Shown here piece by piece: positions 24,792 through 37,069 of a stretch of DNA of 64,000 bases. The notes beneath the pieces are model-generated. The model had not been told where the DNA came from, ran no database searches, and saw nothing but the letters and a program-made list of their open reading frames with translations. Position 1 is the stretch's first letter. Every line of letters begins with the position of its first letter. The position numbers and the translations under genes were made by a program. Source of the DNA: Danio rerio (taxonomy: Eukaryota; Chordata; Actinopteri; Cypriniformes; Danionidae); contig NC_133200.1 in NCBI RefSeq assembly GCF_049306965.1, positions 18,297,001 to 18,361,000 on the forward strand. Direction: 5' to 3'.

Positions 24792-25181
24792 GGCTGCGTC
24801 CGAAACCGCCTGCTACTCAGTAGGTACTGCATTTGAATTTAAATGTACTACTCAGCCGTACGAAAAGTACGTTCTATACAGTATGAATGTGAAAAGTATG
24901 AATGGAATTCGGACGTACTACATCCGCCATTTTGACAGTCATGTGACGTACCTGCATGATTTGCGTCGCTTTACTCCCATTCATGAATTCGCTCGCGGGG
25001 CATCATGGGATAGTGCAGCGTGCATGGGATGCGCACTCCAGAATCTCGCCGGAAGTAGTAAGCCATCCGGGTACTTTGGCATACTGATTTTCGATTTCTT
25101 TGAATTCGGACATACTACTCAGCTCGCATACTGTTTTTATCATACCATATAGTATGGAAGTATGCGGTTTCGGACGCAGCC
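24792..25181 (+). mobile_element. MITE, GGCTGYGTCCGAAA family, copy 3 (best preserved)
   Basis: 390 bp. Left end GGCTGCGTCCGAAACCGCC, right end GCGGTTTCGGACGCAGCC. Flanked by TAT on both sides (24789-24791, 25182-25184), a 3-bp target duplication. No transposase. The subterminal CTACTCAG / CATACTACTCAG words are also inverted. Confidence 0.88.
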
Positions 25182-25262
25182 TATGTTCAAATATTTTTTA
25201 AATGTTAGCACCAGTCGCCTCGTTCGAATCGTGACTTGCAGACCTTTCCCTATCCCACCTCC

Positions 25263-25264
<2 letters not shown>

Positions 25265-25337
<73 letters not shown>
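25265..25337. repeat. (TA)n microsatellite
   Basis: Uninterrupted TA tract of about 70 bp next to the 3' edge of the LINE below. Confidence 0.95.
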
Positions 25338-25343
<6 letters not shown>

Positions 25344-25414
25344 CCTTTTTAAAAGGATACATTTTAGCAGTGTATGCATGCAAAATCGTGTAGTCAAACG
25401 TCGCAAACTATATA

Positions 25415-27760
25415 GGCTTATTACATACTTCGTAATTTAGCGATATCTCTCAGATGAAAGAAGGCAGTTTTTGTGACATGGGATATATGGTTTTCAAAAG
25501 TTAGATTGCTTTCTAATATGACACCCAGATGTTTTATACTAGCTAACGCTAACTTTGTATCCCTCTAATTGTAGATTGAGTTGCGAGATCTGCTGTGCAC
25601 AGGATTTAGGGCCAATAAGTAATAATTCTGTTTTGTTTGAGTTTAAGATAATAAAATTGTTGGTCATCCAGTCTTTAATGTCTCTAATACACTCAGTTAG
25701 CTTAGACAGTTCGGACATCTCGTCAGGTTTAGTTGAAATATATAATTGAGTATCATCTGCATAGCAGTGAAAGCTGATCCCATGTCTTCTAATAATGTCT
25801 CCCAGTGGTAGCAGGTAAATTGTGAACAGCAAAGGGCCTAAAACTGATCCTTGAGGCACTCCATACTTTACTGGGCTGACTTGTGAAGGCTGTCCATTAA
25901 TATTCACAAACTGGTAACGATCAGTTAAGTATGACTTAAACCACTGTAGAGCTTGTCCCTGGACACCTGAAGACTTTAAGCGATTTATGAGGATATTGTG
26001 GTCAATGGTGTCAAATGCAGCACTAAGACTGAGTAGAACTAATAGCAAGATGCACCCTTGGTCAGCAGCTAAGAGTAAATCGTTGGTTATTTTCATTAAT
26101 GCAGTTTCTGTACTGTGATGAGCCCTGAAATTTGACTGAAACACTTCAAAAATATTGTTGGTCTGCAGAAAGGAGCATAATTGAGTAGAAACTACTTTTT
26201 CTAGTATTTTAGACATAAATGGAAGATTAGAAATAGGCCTATAGTTAGCTAAGTTGTTGGGGTCCAGTTGCGGTTTCTTAATAATAGGCTTAATAACAGC
26301 TAGCTTGTAAGAGTTTGGAACATGGCCTATAGATAAAGAAGAGTTGATAATGTTAAGAAGAGGTTCTCCTATAGCAGGTAGCAGCTCTTTCAGTAATTTT
26401 GTTGGAATTGAGTCCAGCATACACGTAGCTGGTTTAGAGCCATTTATAATTTTATCTAGCTCTTCCTGTTCTATGATTTTGAAGCAGTGTGGGTTATTAT
26501 TATGATTTAATGAAATATTTACAGGATTTGGAGTATAAGCCGGTGCAGAAAGTTTGGCATCTCCTATTTTCTGTCTAAAGCCTTCTGTTTTATTACTGAA
26601 AAAATTCATGAAGTCATCACTACTAATTTGCGGTGAAACAGTTTGTTCCAAGGATGACCGATTATTTGCTAATTTAGAGATGGTGTTAAATAAAAATCTA
26701 GGATTGTTATGGTTATTTTTTATCAGTTTGCGGAGGTGCTCGGCCCTGGAAGATTTTAGAGCCCTCCTATAGCTGGACATAATGTCTTTGTACGCAACTC
26801 TAAAGACCTCTAAATTAGTTTTTTTTCCATTTACGTTCCAGGGCATGGGTTGCTGTTTTGAGAGCACAAGTATGAATATTATACCATGGTGTAGTTTTAT
26901 TCTCTCTAGCCTTTTTTTAATTTGATGGGTGCCACAGTATTTAGTGTGCTAGTAAAGATGGCATCCATACTGCTTGTTGCTACATCAAGTTCATTTGAGT
27001 TTGCGGGTGCATTACGAAATAGAGAGAGATCAGGTAAGTTATTTATAAATAAATTTTTGGTTGATGGGACAATAGTTCTACTAGGGCGAAATATTGGAGC
27101 GAGTTTGCTAATTTCAGGTAAACACAGCGTATATAGTAAGAGGTAGTGGTCTGTAATATCATCACTTTGGTATAATGTCTACATCAATGACCTCAATTCT
27201 ATAAGACAGAATTAGATCTAATGTATGCTTTAAGCGATGGGTTGGACCCACAACGTTTTGCTTTATCCCAAGTGAGTGTATTAAATCCATAAACGCGAGC
27301 CCTAATGTATCATTAGCGTCATCTATGTGGATGTTAAAGTCACCTACAATTAGCATTTTATCAGTTTTGACTAGTAAGTCAGAAATAAAATCAGAAAATT
27401 CTTTTAGAAATTTGACATAGGGTCCTGTGGGTCTATATATGGTGATTAAAGCGAGAGATAACAGGTTTTTGCATAGTATCTGGAAGCTGAACATTAAGCG
27501 CTAATACTTCAAAGGAGCTAAACATAAGTCCGTTTCTCTGTTTAATATTAAGGAAATCACTAAAGATTGATGCAACTCCACCACCACGACCAGTTTGACG
27601 AGCCTCATGTTTATATAAGAATCCTGGAGGAGTTGCTTCATTTAAGCTAATATAGTCATTTTGTTTCAGCCAGGTTTCAGTGAGACAGAGTGCATTAAGA
27701 TTGTTAACTGTTACAATATCCATCTGTTAGTAAAACAAATTCAGTGTTTTGTAAGATTTA
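25415..27760 (-). mobile_element. LINE (L2/CR1/Rex1 group), endonuclease plus reverse transcriptase, truncated at both ends
   Basis: Minus strand. An endonuclease part at 27162-27723 (ALCLTETWLKQ, then MLIVGDFNIHIDD) is followed by a 442-codon reverse transcriptase frame at 25539-26867 (NYRPISNLPFMSKILEKVV, LSAAFDTIDHNILINRL, YGVPQGSVLGPLLF, CYADDTQLY). The frame shifts near 26865, where ALKTATHALERKWKK continues in another phase, and again between the endonuclease pieces. The N-terminal endonuclease part is missing. The 3' side stops soon after AFFHLRDIAKLRSM at about 25415, so the usual LINE tail is absent. Dead copy in the CYP2 copy 1/copy 2 spacer. Confidence 0.9.
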
Positions 27761-28473
27761 ACCATTTTTAGCATTCTTCTGTAGAGCATTTGGTCTAGAA
27801 AATATGTAGAGTACAAAGATCTGATGAACTTTTGAAAAGGTCTTTTGAATGATCATTTTAAATAAACATCTTAAAGATAAACTATTAATGCATGTTTAAA
27901 ATAAATGTCTAATATATCAATTCTCCTAATCCTATAGATATTTTCAACCTCTAATCTGATTAACAGATTTTGTTATGCTATAGTCTTGTATAGACTCGCT
28001 ATCGGTCACAAATCTTCTGTTAAAGAGCCACACTTTAAATGATGTGAACTTAAAGTACACATATTTCCTGTATGGCTGTTTAAGTCTACTTCTGTGTGGA
28101 AGGAAATTCAGCATTGTGACTCTTAAGAAAAGATATTTCACTTATTATTATAATAAAGTATAATTTAATGATATTTATCAAATTTGAGATGTTTTCCCTT
28201 CCAATGTTCTCTTTAAAGTGAGCATTAGAACTGTGCAAAGCAGATGTTGTAAAACTGAAATGATTTTAAGAATGCATCAAAGAGAATTGATTAGAACTTT
28301 GTGTTTGTAGAAAAGACAGAATATCAAAAGTACATTTAAAAGATTCATGATATATCAACATTGAATGATTAATATGTTCTTGTTAGAAATAGCGTCTGAA
28401 GAAATGTAAATGCATTTTTACCTCCAGAACCTGAATTATTTATTATCTGGAACTTTATATACAGCATTAAGAT
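27761..28473. other. Intergenic DNA downstream of CYP2 copy 2
   Basis: AT-rich; includes a likely AATAAA for copy 2 on the minus strand at 28439-28444. Nothing else is recognised. Confidence 0.5.
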
Positions 28474-30815
28474 TCACTGTTTAACTGTGTTTCTCCGCCT
28501 AATGTGCATTCTGTAGGGTTTGGGTGTCATGGTGAGCCCGAATACAGGGGTGTAATCTGGTTTCCCAGCATCTTCGGGCCAAACAAACTGAAAACGCCGC
28601 AACAGAGTGACAAAAATCAAGAAGAGCTCCATACGGGCCAGACCTTCACCCAGACACACACGAGGACCTGGAGAAACACAGTGAATGCAGGATTAATTAC
28701 AAAATACAGCTACAAGCATAAACTACTGGGGGTTGATAACTGCATAAACAATAACTTATTCAGTAATGCTACAATCATAGAAATCAGGGATGAAGAAGGT
28801 AACCATTTACATGTATACATGTTTGTTTAAATGCGTTTTACATTGATAATGGTGGGCTGCAAGGTCAAGCAATTATACACACACAACACAATTTTACATC
28901 GTCAAAAAAAGGAAACAGTTTCAAATGGTCCTTAATATATCAGTGATGAGGACAAAACTCAACAGAAACACAACCTTTGGCTGAGAGCAGTGTGTGGTGC
29001 ATTGGTTTAGCTCCTCAAGAATGGATTGGTAGACTAAAACATAGCTGTGTTTATTCAGCCTTTGAAAGTGTAGGGGAGCAGCAGCTCATTATAGCGTTTA
29101 AAGAGAGAAGAGTCTCCACTGTGGTCGGATGTGTTTTGGTAGGGTAAAAAGGATGTTTATTTACACTACCATTTAGAGATTTAACCAAAGCAAGACTTTT
29201 CATTAAGACCTTAAAGCAGGGGTGATCAACTCTATTCCTGGGCCCAGTTATTAAAAAAAATTTATCTGGATCAAATTGGTCCAGATTTGGAAATCCCATG
29301 TTTTGCTATCCAGGATTAACCAATCGATCTTACTTTTATGACAGTTTTTTAAAGGAACATCGAGTTGGATCCTGTTTACTAGAGCCTTAAATAGAACCAA
29401 CGTGGTGGTCTACTGGCTTAGGAATGAACAACAGGTAGGCAGAATAGCAGGAACGGTGTTGAGCAACCCTGCCTCAAAGAATCGGATCAATCTGTGTAAA
29501 ATTGACATCTAAAGCACTTCTAAAATCCAATGATGCCTCCCAGTGGCTGATTTTTTTTGTCCTCTTATCAAGATAAATAGGAAATGCAAAATGCCTGAAT
29601 TTAGCTACATTGGCATATTGTTATGAGTGGGTGTGCCTTTGATCATTGTGGTGCTACTGTCAGGGTGACATTAAAGAATGGAAGAAACCACCCCATCTGT
29701 AAACTTTTAAATTGGAATGACTTACAGTTTTGTCTGTTTTATAGAAGCATAAACATATTAGCGATTAAAACAGGTAGGGTTCATACACATTTTTGCTACT
29801 AAAATTCCAAGACTTTAAGAGTTTCAAATAAATATTCATCAATGGCACTAGACAGCGCCAACGCTCCTGATATCACCTTTAAAGAGAATGTAAGAATATT
29901 TGAAAATGGAGAATTTGGCATCATTTTGTAAAGCGTATATCTTTTAGCTTAACTTATAAATGATAAGTTAATTCATATGGCAATCAACCCAGTTGTAATT
30001 TCTGCTGAGGGAGAGTATCAGGGAGTGTGTTTTCATGGACAGCAATACTCAATACACAATACTCTGATTAAGAGTTTACCATGTAAACAGCGATTTTTGA
30101 TTAATTTAATCCAATTAAGGTCATAATTGAACTACACAGAAATCAGATTAAGACATGTGGAGTATGCCGATTTCAGTCGTATTATCGAAGTGCAGTATAG
30201 ACATGTAAACACCACAATCAAACCATTGCCAAAGTGTAGGATTTTCACTGCATTTTGAGACAGGATATTCCATACACACACAGCTGTGTGACACTATTAT
30301 CTGCATCTACCAAGTCAGTAAAGGACTACAGACACCTGCACCACAAAATGCTGAGGTTTTTTCCATATGGCGTGCGGTATCAAATTCCATTAAAACAACA
30401 CTCTTCCAGCAGTTCATACTCGCATTCAATATCTCGTTTGTCATGGGGGGCATGCATGAAATGTTCCTGAATTAAAGTGAAAGCGCTGAACTGCAGTTAA
30501 AGTCAACAAATCAAAAATGAAACACCCAAAATTACATGGAAACTCCAGACCGTGGTGGATAGTGTGGTGATGCAATGACAATAATCATTCTATGTACTAT
30601 AACATGTAAAACAGGATCACAAAAGGAACATTCAAAAAGCAACTCATGTTAACACCTTAATCACTCTATTGTCTTATTCTAATTAAAGCAAACAATTTGA
30701 TTACTAATGTCCAACGTAGTAAACAGTCAACAAATATCTTCTCTTGTAAAACGTACAATGAAGAGAAACTAAAAGCAAACAATATCAGTAGTTACATATT
30801 AAACCAATTGAAAAA

Positions 30816-30868
<53 letters not shown>

Positions 30869-33800
30869 CAATTATTATTATTATTATATAAAAATCTATT
30901 CTCTGCTTTGATTTCCTAAAAATAAGGCAGCAGTCCTGAAGTTGGCAAACAGAAATTTGAGCACTTCTATTCACCCCACTAAATTTAAGCAATATTACCA
31001 ATGAAGCATATTCAAGTATATTTGTTAAACAGACATCATTGACTTTTTCAAAACTTTGTGGGTTTACTTTAAAGCCTGGAAAATGCCATGTCAAAATTCC
31101 ATAATTTTTTCAGGTTTTTCATGACCGTCTAAACCATGAATAAGATTTAAGTGCTGTGCTAGAACCCCTAAAACTGTTACCTGTGGAGAAGGGTATGAAA
31201 GCCTCAGGCTTCTCAAACTGGCCCTGCTCATTCAAGAAGTTTGCTGGGTTGAACTCATGAGGAAACTTCCACTGACCTTCTTCTTTTAGGACAACAGTGA
31301 GATTAGGAATGATTACAGTTCCCTGACAAAAAAAAGAAAAAAAAAAAGGTTAAATTTGTTTTAAAGAATAAAACCTTTAGTCTCTTAGAAGCTTTCCTCA
31401 CCTTTGGGATGCTGTAGCCCATTAGCTCTGTGTCTCTTGTGGTGCAATGCAACACACTTAGTGGTACAATGTTAGCGACACGCTGAACCTCATGAATCAC
31501 AGCCAGTGTGTACGGCATATTATGTCTGTCTTCATATGTCACCTGATCTTTACCCTCCAGAACATCATCAATCTCTTGCTGGCATTTTACTGGTTAGAAA
31601 ACAAGACAGTGTTTGAATGTTGCTGTCCTTTTGAGATGCTAGCTTTGCTAACATACTTCTGACAGTTTGAAAACTTAACACTTCAAATAAAATTCAACCT
31701 GTTTTAAATAAAGACGAATTTAATGTGTGCTCAAACCTTGCACGTCTGGGTGGTTCATGAGGTAGAGGAAAGCAGCAAGGAGGGTGTTAGAAGTGGTGTC
31801 AGTCCCTGCAAAGCTCATATCCATAATGTTCATGATGAGCTGGTCTTCAGAAAAAGTGGAAACACAATTTTTTACCTGGAGAATGCAAGATATCATTAAT
31901 CTGAGTCTCAAGTGGTTGTACACAGAACATTTACAGAGTTTCAATGTATTCCCAGAAAGGTATTTGTCAGCAGAAAGTTGCACCTTATCGAGCTCATCCA
32001 GATAGCAGTCAATGAAGTCTCTCGGCTGTCCTGGGACTCTTGTGCTCTTGTGTTCATCAATCAACTTTCGATTCATACTTTTTATTATTTTTACATTATC
32101 AAATGCTTTTTTAAAAGGCAGGGGCAGGATTCTCAATAAAGGAAATGTGTCGTATATCTGGTAGAAAAGAACAAAAATCTCAAGTTATTTACAAATGCAC
32201 CTTACAGCACCAAACAAAAAGCATTAAAATGGTGAGAAAAATGCAGTTATCAAGTGATATTGCAAGGGCTGTGTTTGAAATGCCATACTATCATACTACT
32301 GTTAGCATTTCTTCAGTATCCAGAATATATGCTGTGCATAGTATGCATGTGTGCAATATACTATGAATTTTATGCACATTCTTTGTATGTAATTCCTAGA
32401 TTACCTTTTACTTTTGCTGAAATCTGATGTATGCATCCCAGGACTGTGCGCGATATACACTACCTAACAAAAGTCTTGTCGATCCCAATTACAAGAGCAA
32501 CAAATACTAACTTGACTTCTAGTTGATGATTTGGAAAAGTGGCGGAAGAATTTTTTAGATGAATCATCTGTTGAACTGCATCCCAATGATCACAAATACT
32601 CCAGAAGACCTATTAGAACCTACATGTACTCTAGATTCCCAGAGAAATCAGTCAAGTTTGATGAAGGAAAAATCATGGTTTGGGATTACATTCAGTCTAG
32701 GGGTGTGCAAGAGATCGGCAGAGTGAATGGCAACATCAACAGCCTGAGGTATCAAGACATTTGTGCTGCCCACTACATTACAAACCACGGGAGAGGGCAG
32801 ATTCTTCAGCAGGATAGCGCTCCTTCTCATACTTCAGCCTCCACAAAGTACCTGAAAGCAAAGAAGGTCAGGTGCTCCAGGATTGGCCAGCCTAGTTACC
32901 AGACATGAACATTATTGAGCATGTCTGTGGTAAGATGAAGGAGGAGTCATTGAAGATGAATCCAAAGAATCTTGCCTTTCTAGATGACTTTATTAATAAG
33001 TTATTTGAGTCTCTGCAGAGATGTATGGATGCCGTCGTTCAAGCTCATGGGAGTCAAACACAATATTCATTCTGTTTCCATAGCACCATGACTTTGTTCT
33101 ATACTGTATATCGTTTCTGTTAAGTGACAAGACTTTTGACTAAGCAAAGTCAGACATTACCGTCCTAAGTACATAATTAAAAATCAAGGCTTGATCACAG
33201 TTTATTTGGGTAAAATAAATGTAATCTAGAGGCCTTTGCCTTTTATATAAGCTACTTTTGATATCAAATGATCAACTAGAAGTCAAGTTATTTTTTTGTT
33301 GTTAAAACTTAAACAGGCGACAAGACTTTTTGTCGGGTAGTGTAGTTTCCCCTTGTGCATATGATGTTTTAATTTAAAAAATATGGTGGTAAAGAGCATG
33401 CATGTGAGTTGAGTGGACTGGAGGCGGAGAGCACTTAAGAATGTAACATTTATAATTATCTGTTTGTTTGTTTGTTTGTTTGTTTGTTTTTTGTAAATAC
33501 GTGCATGTTGAGAAAACAGTGTATCCACACTACTGCTTAAGCACAAATTACTATATTCACTATATTCAATTCAGTTGTCCAAATTAAATAGTGCTTTATA
33601 ACGAATGTTCACCAAAAGTGTTTGGAAATATAATTGCTCATAAGTTAAACATGACTTGTTCTTATTTGTTAAAGTTACTGTAGCAATTATTTGAGATATT
33701 AATCCTAATTACAGACCACACCAACATTTCTAAGCATTTATTCCAGAGTTAATGAAGTTAATGGATTAAATACTTTAATGCATTTTATAATACATTGCAA

Positions 33801-35201
33801 GGTCTCATAAAGAACTGTCATAGCAATTGTAATATTAATCTATATACAATGCATTATTTTGTGGCTTATATTATGACATACTATCATAATGCCCTATACA
33901 TAATTTATATAACCACAAATATAGGTGCCAACCACATAATTATGTAAGGTAATTTGATCAGCTGTACTGAATAACATCTAGGTGTTGGTCATGTCAAACA
34001 TTATAACACATTACCCTTTAAAAAATAATTAGCATAGGATTTATTGCCTTACACACTATTCCTAAAAATATGGTAGCCAATATGCACTGTATACTGTGCA
34101 GTTCTGTGCAAAAATTTTCATTTTTGAGATCTCACCATGTTCCAGGGTCCATTAAGGATCCTTAAATTCTCAGCAATGCGCTGAATGTAGCCCCGAAGGA
34201 ATTCGTTGTTGTAATCAAAACGGCATCCGAACAGAACCAGGTTTATAACATTTGATGCAATATTATGAAACATAATCTGAGGATCGACTGTTTTCCCTGT
34301 ACAAATGTAAATAATAATAAAAACATTTACTTGCCAAAATCTCAAAGAAATGGTCTTCAAGAAATAGAAAAATCACATATAAATACCCGTGTTCTTGTCA
34401 AGGAAATCAACAATGTGTGAAATTTCCCCCAGAATTCTCTCCTCCATGGACTGCTTCCCCAGACCAAAATTTCTCAGGGTCATGAGAGCAAAACGCCGAT
34501 GGTCCTTCCAAAGGGGTCCATAGTCAGCCAACACAACACCTTAAAAATGATGAAGTCATTTATGAGATCTAGCACTACTCTTTTTTTTTTACATCTAAAA
34601 CAGTTTCTACTAGGAGTTATTTATTTATACGAGTCAGGGGTGTAGCAAACAATTTAAAAGTGGGGGGACAGCTAAATAAGATCCAAAATTTTACATTTAT
34701 GTTATTATTAATCACCTGTTTCTATGATCTGTCTCTAAAAGTGAGGGGGTCGTATGTCCCCCATCCCCCCGGTTGCTACGCCCCTAATAGGAGTTATACC
34801 TTTATTCCCAGTAAGATGACTGATCATTAAGTCTTGAGGTCGTCCTGAGAAGTCTTGAGCTTTGGTAACCAGAGCTTCCTTAATAACCTCAAAATTATTT
34901 AGAAAAACTGCTGGCTTTGATCCAGTGTACAGGCTGAAAATGTTGCCATATTTTTCTGCAAGCTAAAAGCAAAACAAAAAAAATATTTAAAAATTAAAAA
35001 AATGAAATGTTAAAACTCAAGATGAGAAGTAAGCCATACCCTTTCAAACTCTTTCAAGGGATCAACCATGTTGATCTGAAGCAGATTTCCAAATATAGGA
35101 ACAGGAGGAGGTCCAGGAGGAAAATTCTTCGGCCTCTTGATACGAATGAGGAAAAAGACGAGAAAGATGCATATTAAAATAAGAACAGAAACCTCTAACA
35201 T
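28474..35201 (-). CDS. Cytochrome P450 family 2 (CYP2X-like), array copy 2, complete
   Basis: Haem-thiolate monooxygenase of the ER membrane; substrate unknown. Exons: 35040-35201, 34800-34962, 34387-34539, 34136-34296, 31984-32157, 31737-31875, 31402-31589, 31181-31322, 28474-28667; 1476 nt, 491 aa plus stop, all borders consensus. The start was chosen as [17 protein letters not shown] by alignment with the sister copies; an in-frame ATG nine codons upstream (MLNKGTAVS) is less likely. Features: N-terminal anchor, [12 protein letters not shown] hinge, C-helix WKDHR (Trp119/Arg123), I-helix [10 protein letters not shown] (about 293-302), EVQR (351-354), Cys loop FSTGPRVCLG with Cys432. Intron 4 carries a Tc1-like insertion and intron 8 is 2.5 kb. 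A TATA box lies at 35271-35278. It is closest in sequence to copies 1 and 3. Confidence 0.92.
29218..29474. mobile_element. hAT-like MITE, diverged
   Basis: Ends CAGGGGTGATCAACTCTATT and GGTGTTGAGCAACCCTGCC are imperfect inverted repeats of the CAGGGGTG type. Intron 8 of CYP2 copy 2. Confidence 0.45.
29475..30821. other. Intron 8 of CYP2 copy 2, no gene seen
   Basis: AT-rich intron sequence without recognised repeat ends or coding similarity. Confidence 0.45.
30822..30862. repeat. (TA)n microsatellite
   Basis: About 40 bp of TA repeats in intron 8 of CYP2 copy 2. Confidence 0.95.
32458..33342 (+). mobile_element. Tc1-like transposon, internally deleted, TA target duplication
   Basis: 885 bp, ends CACTACCTAACAAAAGTCTT / AAGACTTTTTGTCGGGTAGTG inverted, with TA at 32456-32457 and 33343-33344. 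The plus strand encodes part of a DD34E transposase: [39 protein letters not shown], then after a frame change [14 protein letters not shown]. Full family members are near 1.6 kb, so the 5' half of the gene is missing. It sits in intron 4 of CYP2 copy 2. Confidence 0.85.
33459..33492. repeat. (GTTT)n microsatellite
   Basis: Seven to eight TTTG units within intron 4 of CYP2 copy 2. Confidence 0.85.
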
Positions 35202-35270
35202 GCTTACTGCTGTGCCTTTGTTTAACACGAGCGAAACGAGCTTGTAAAGCAGACAGGGCTTTCTGGACCT

Positions 35271-35278
35271 CTTTATAT
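35271..35278 (-). promoter_or_regulatory. TATA box of CYP2 copy 2
   Basis: Minus strand ATATAAAG about 70 nt upstream of the chosen ATG, in a context (GAGGTCCAGAAAG) that aligns with copy 1. Confidence 0.55.
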
Positions 35279-35279
35279 C

Positions 35280-36675
35280 ATGGACTTTCGGAGATATTGC
35301 AACATTCTGGCAAACAACTTATACAAACTTTTTTGAGCGCAAGCGGAAACCACGTCACGCCGGGTATTCAACCCAGTCTGTTGCGGGATCGACCGAAAAA
35401 TGGACCCGAATATTTTAGAAAAATCATTATATGTACTTTGTACTGGTTTAATAAGTGAACATAATCAATAAAATCATTTACATAAACCTAATAGGCTAGT
35501 ACCTACCAAAAGTTTGATTATTTGTTCTTTGTTCTGCAGACTATATAATTACACGTTTCAGTCACTTGAGGATCAACGTGAGAGTTTTGCGAGTCACGTT
35601 TTATTGTATTGCATACAAACAGGCGCACTGGTTTAAATATAAAGTAGACGTGTGATCAGTTTGTTTAGTCACGTCTGTCGCTATAGACTGTAAAATGCAG
35701 GTTTTTTTCGGTGTGTGAAGCAGGTATGGCAAATAAAGCAGTAGAGAAATGTTATGGCTCACCATAGCTACACAAAGTTTACAATAATTTTTGCGATCAA
35801 TCTTTGCGAACGCAAGTGGTTGGACTGTGCTACTGAAACCTGCGTGTTGCTGATTTCTGTGTGTCGCTCTGATAAAAAACTGTACATTTGCGTGAGAACC
35901 TTTTATAAAGGCCCGTAGAGGGGTTCGGTTGGTTTGTAAGACCCTCACTGACAAATGTCCAGGTCCAGAATTTAAAAAATAGTAAAGAATATTGAAACTA
36001 ACCCATTGATAAAGGCTATAAGATTAAGCGGAAGTTGGGTGTAGCTTCGGTGTGACCAGTGCTAAGAAAGAGGAGAAAGAGCCCCAAGTGGTGCTCGCTA
36101 CAGAGCCATTTGAGAAGAGCTGAGCTCCAGCGAGGGGGAGCTTAAGCTTGAGCTCCACCTTTTTTGCACTTCTTCTACGAGTGATGTCACAAGAGTCCAA
36201 CATCCAGCTGTGCAAGAGAACACACAATCTGACGTAAGAGTTATGACTGTAGTGTTTTTATATAGAGAAAACATTTTACAAGTAACTTTCAATCAAAATC
36301 TTGTAATTATTTTTATTGAAATGGCTAAATTCTAATTGAGGAAAATTGAACTTGCTGGCCAGTTTGTTATTTACTTTGGATGTACTTTGGTATATCAATA
36401 AGTGTGGTTATGATAACCATCCAACAAGCCAATTCAGCTGAAAAAATAGTGCTTAAATTGTCATAAAAATGCCATATTTAAATCTCATAATTAAATAGAA
36501 AATGAAACCACCTCAAAAAAAAAAAAAAAAAAGAACCACCTCTTTCACCAGGTGCCTGTGGGCCTGAAATAGCCTATTAAACATTACTAAAATGTATATC
36601 AAATTTCATTTATTGAACAACACAGTTGTCTTATTATGATAAAGGTCATTTAATTATCGTTAACTAATTTGAGAT
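35280..36675. other. Intergenic DNA upstream of CYP2 copy 2
   Basis: Spacer without recognised genes. The short open frames around 35601-36292 have no resemblance to known proteins. Confidence 0.45.
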
Positions 36676-36847
36676 GTTGAGAGGACAGCAATAAGGTTGC
36701 TGGTTCGACCTCAGCTGGGTCAGTTGGCATTTCTGTGTGGAGTTTGCATGTTCTCCCTGTGTTTGCTTGGGTCTCCTCCGGGTGCTCCTGTTTCCCAACA
36801 GTCTAAAGACATGCGGTGAATTGGGTCAGCTAAATTGTCTGTAAAGT
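36676..36847 (+). mobile_element. DANA-type SINE, partial
   Basis: Retains the box B-like GGTTGCTGGTTCGACCTC and the TGCATGTTCTCCCTGTG body; lacks the 3' half and the tail. Confidence 0.75.
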
Positions 36848-37069
36848 TAAATTTTTATGTGACTGTAACGAAGTAACAAAAATACATTTGAAAGATGCAT
36901 CATTCATCCTCTTGAATTCATAGAAGATCCATATTGAAACAGTAGGCCTATAATGTTCTTGATATAAATAGTTTATATAGTAAAAATTGTTTTGTAAATG
37001 TGTAAAAACTAAAAGTTAAAAGTTTAAAAAGTCAAATCAACTTTTTGTTATCACTGTCAGCATTAAGAT

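Noticed and set aside
35201-35228. Upstream ATG giving an N-terminal MLNKGTAVS extension on CYP2 copy 2
   Set aside because: The extension is not shared by sister copies and precedes the hydrophobic anchor that normally starts CYP2 proteins.
35601-36292. Minus-strand frames upstream of CYP2 copy 2
   Set aside because: No recognisable domain, no splice partners and no conserved context.
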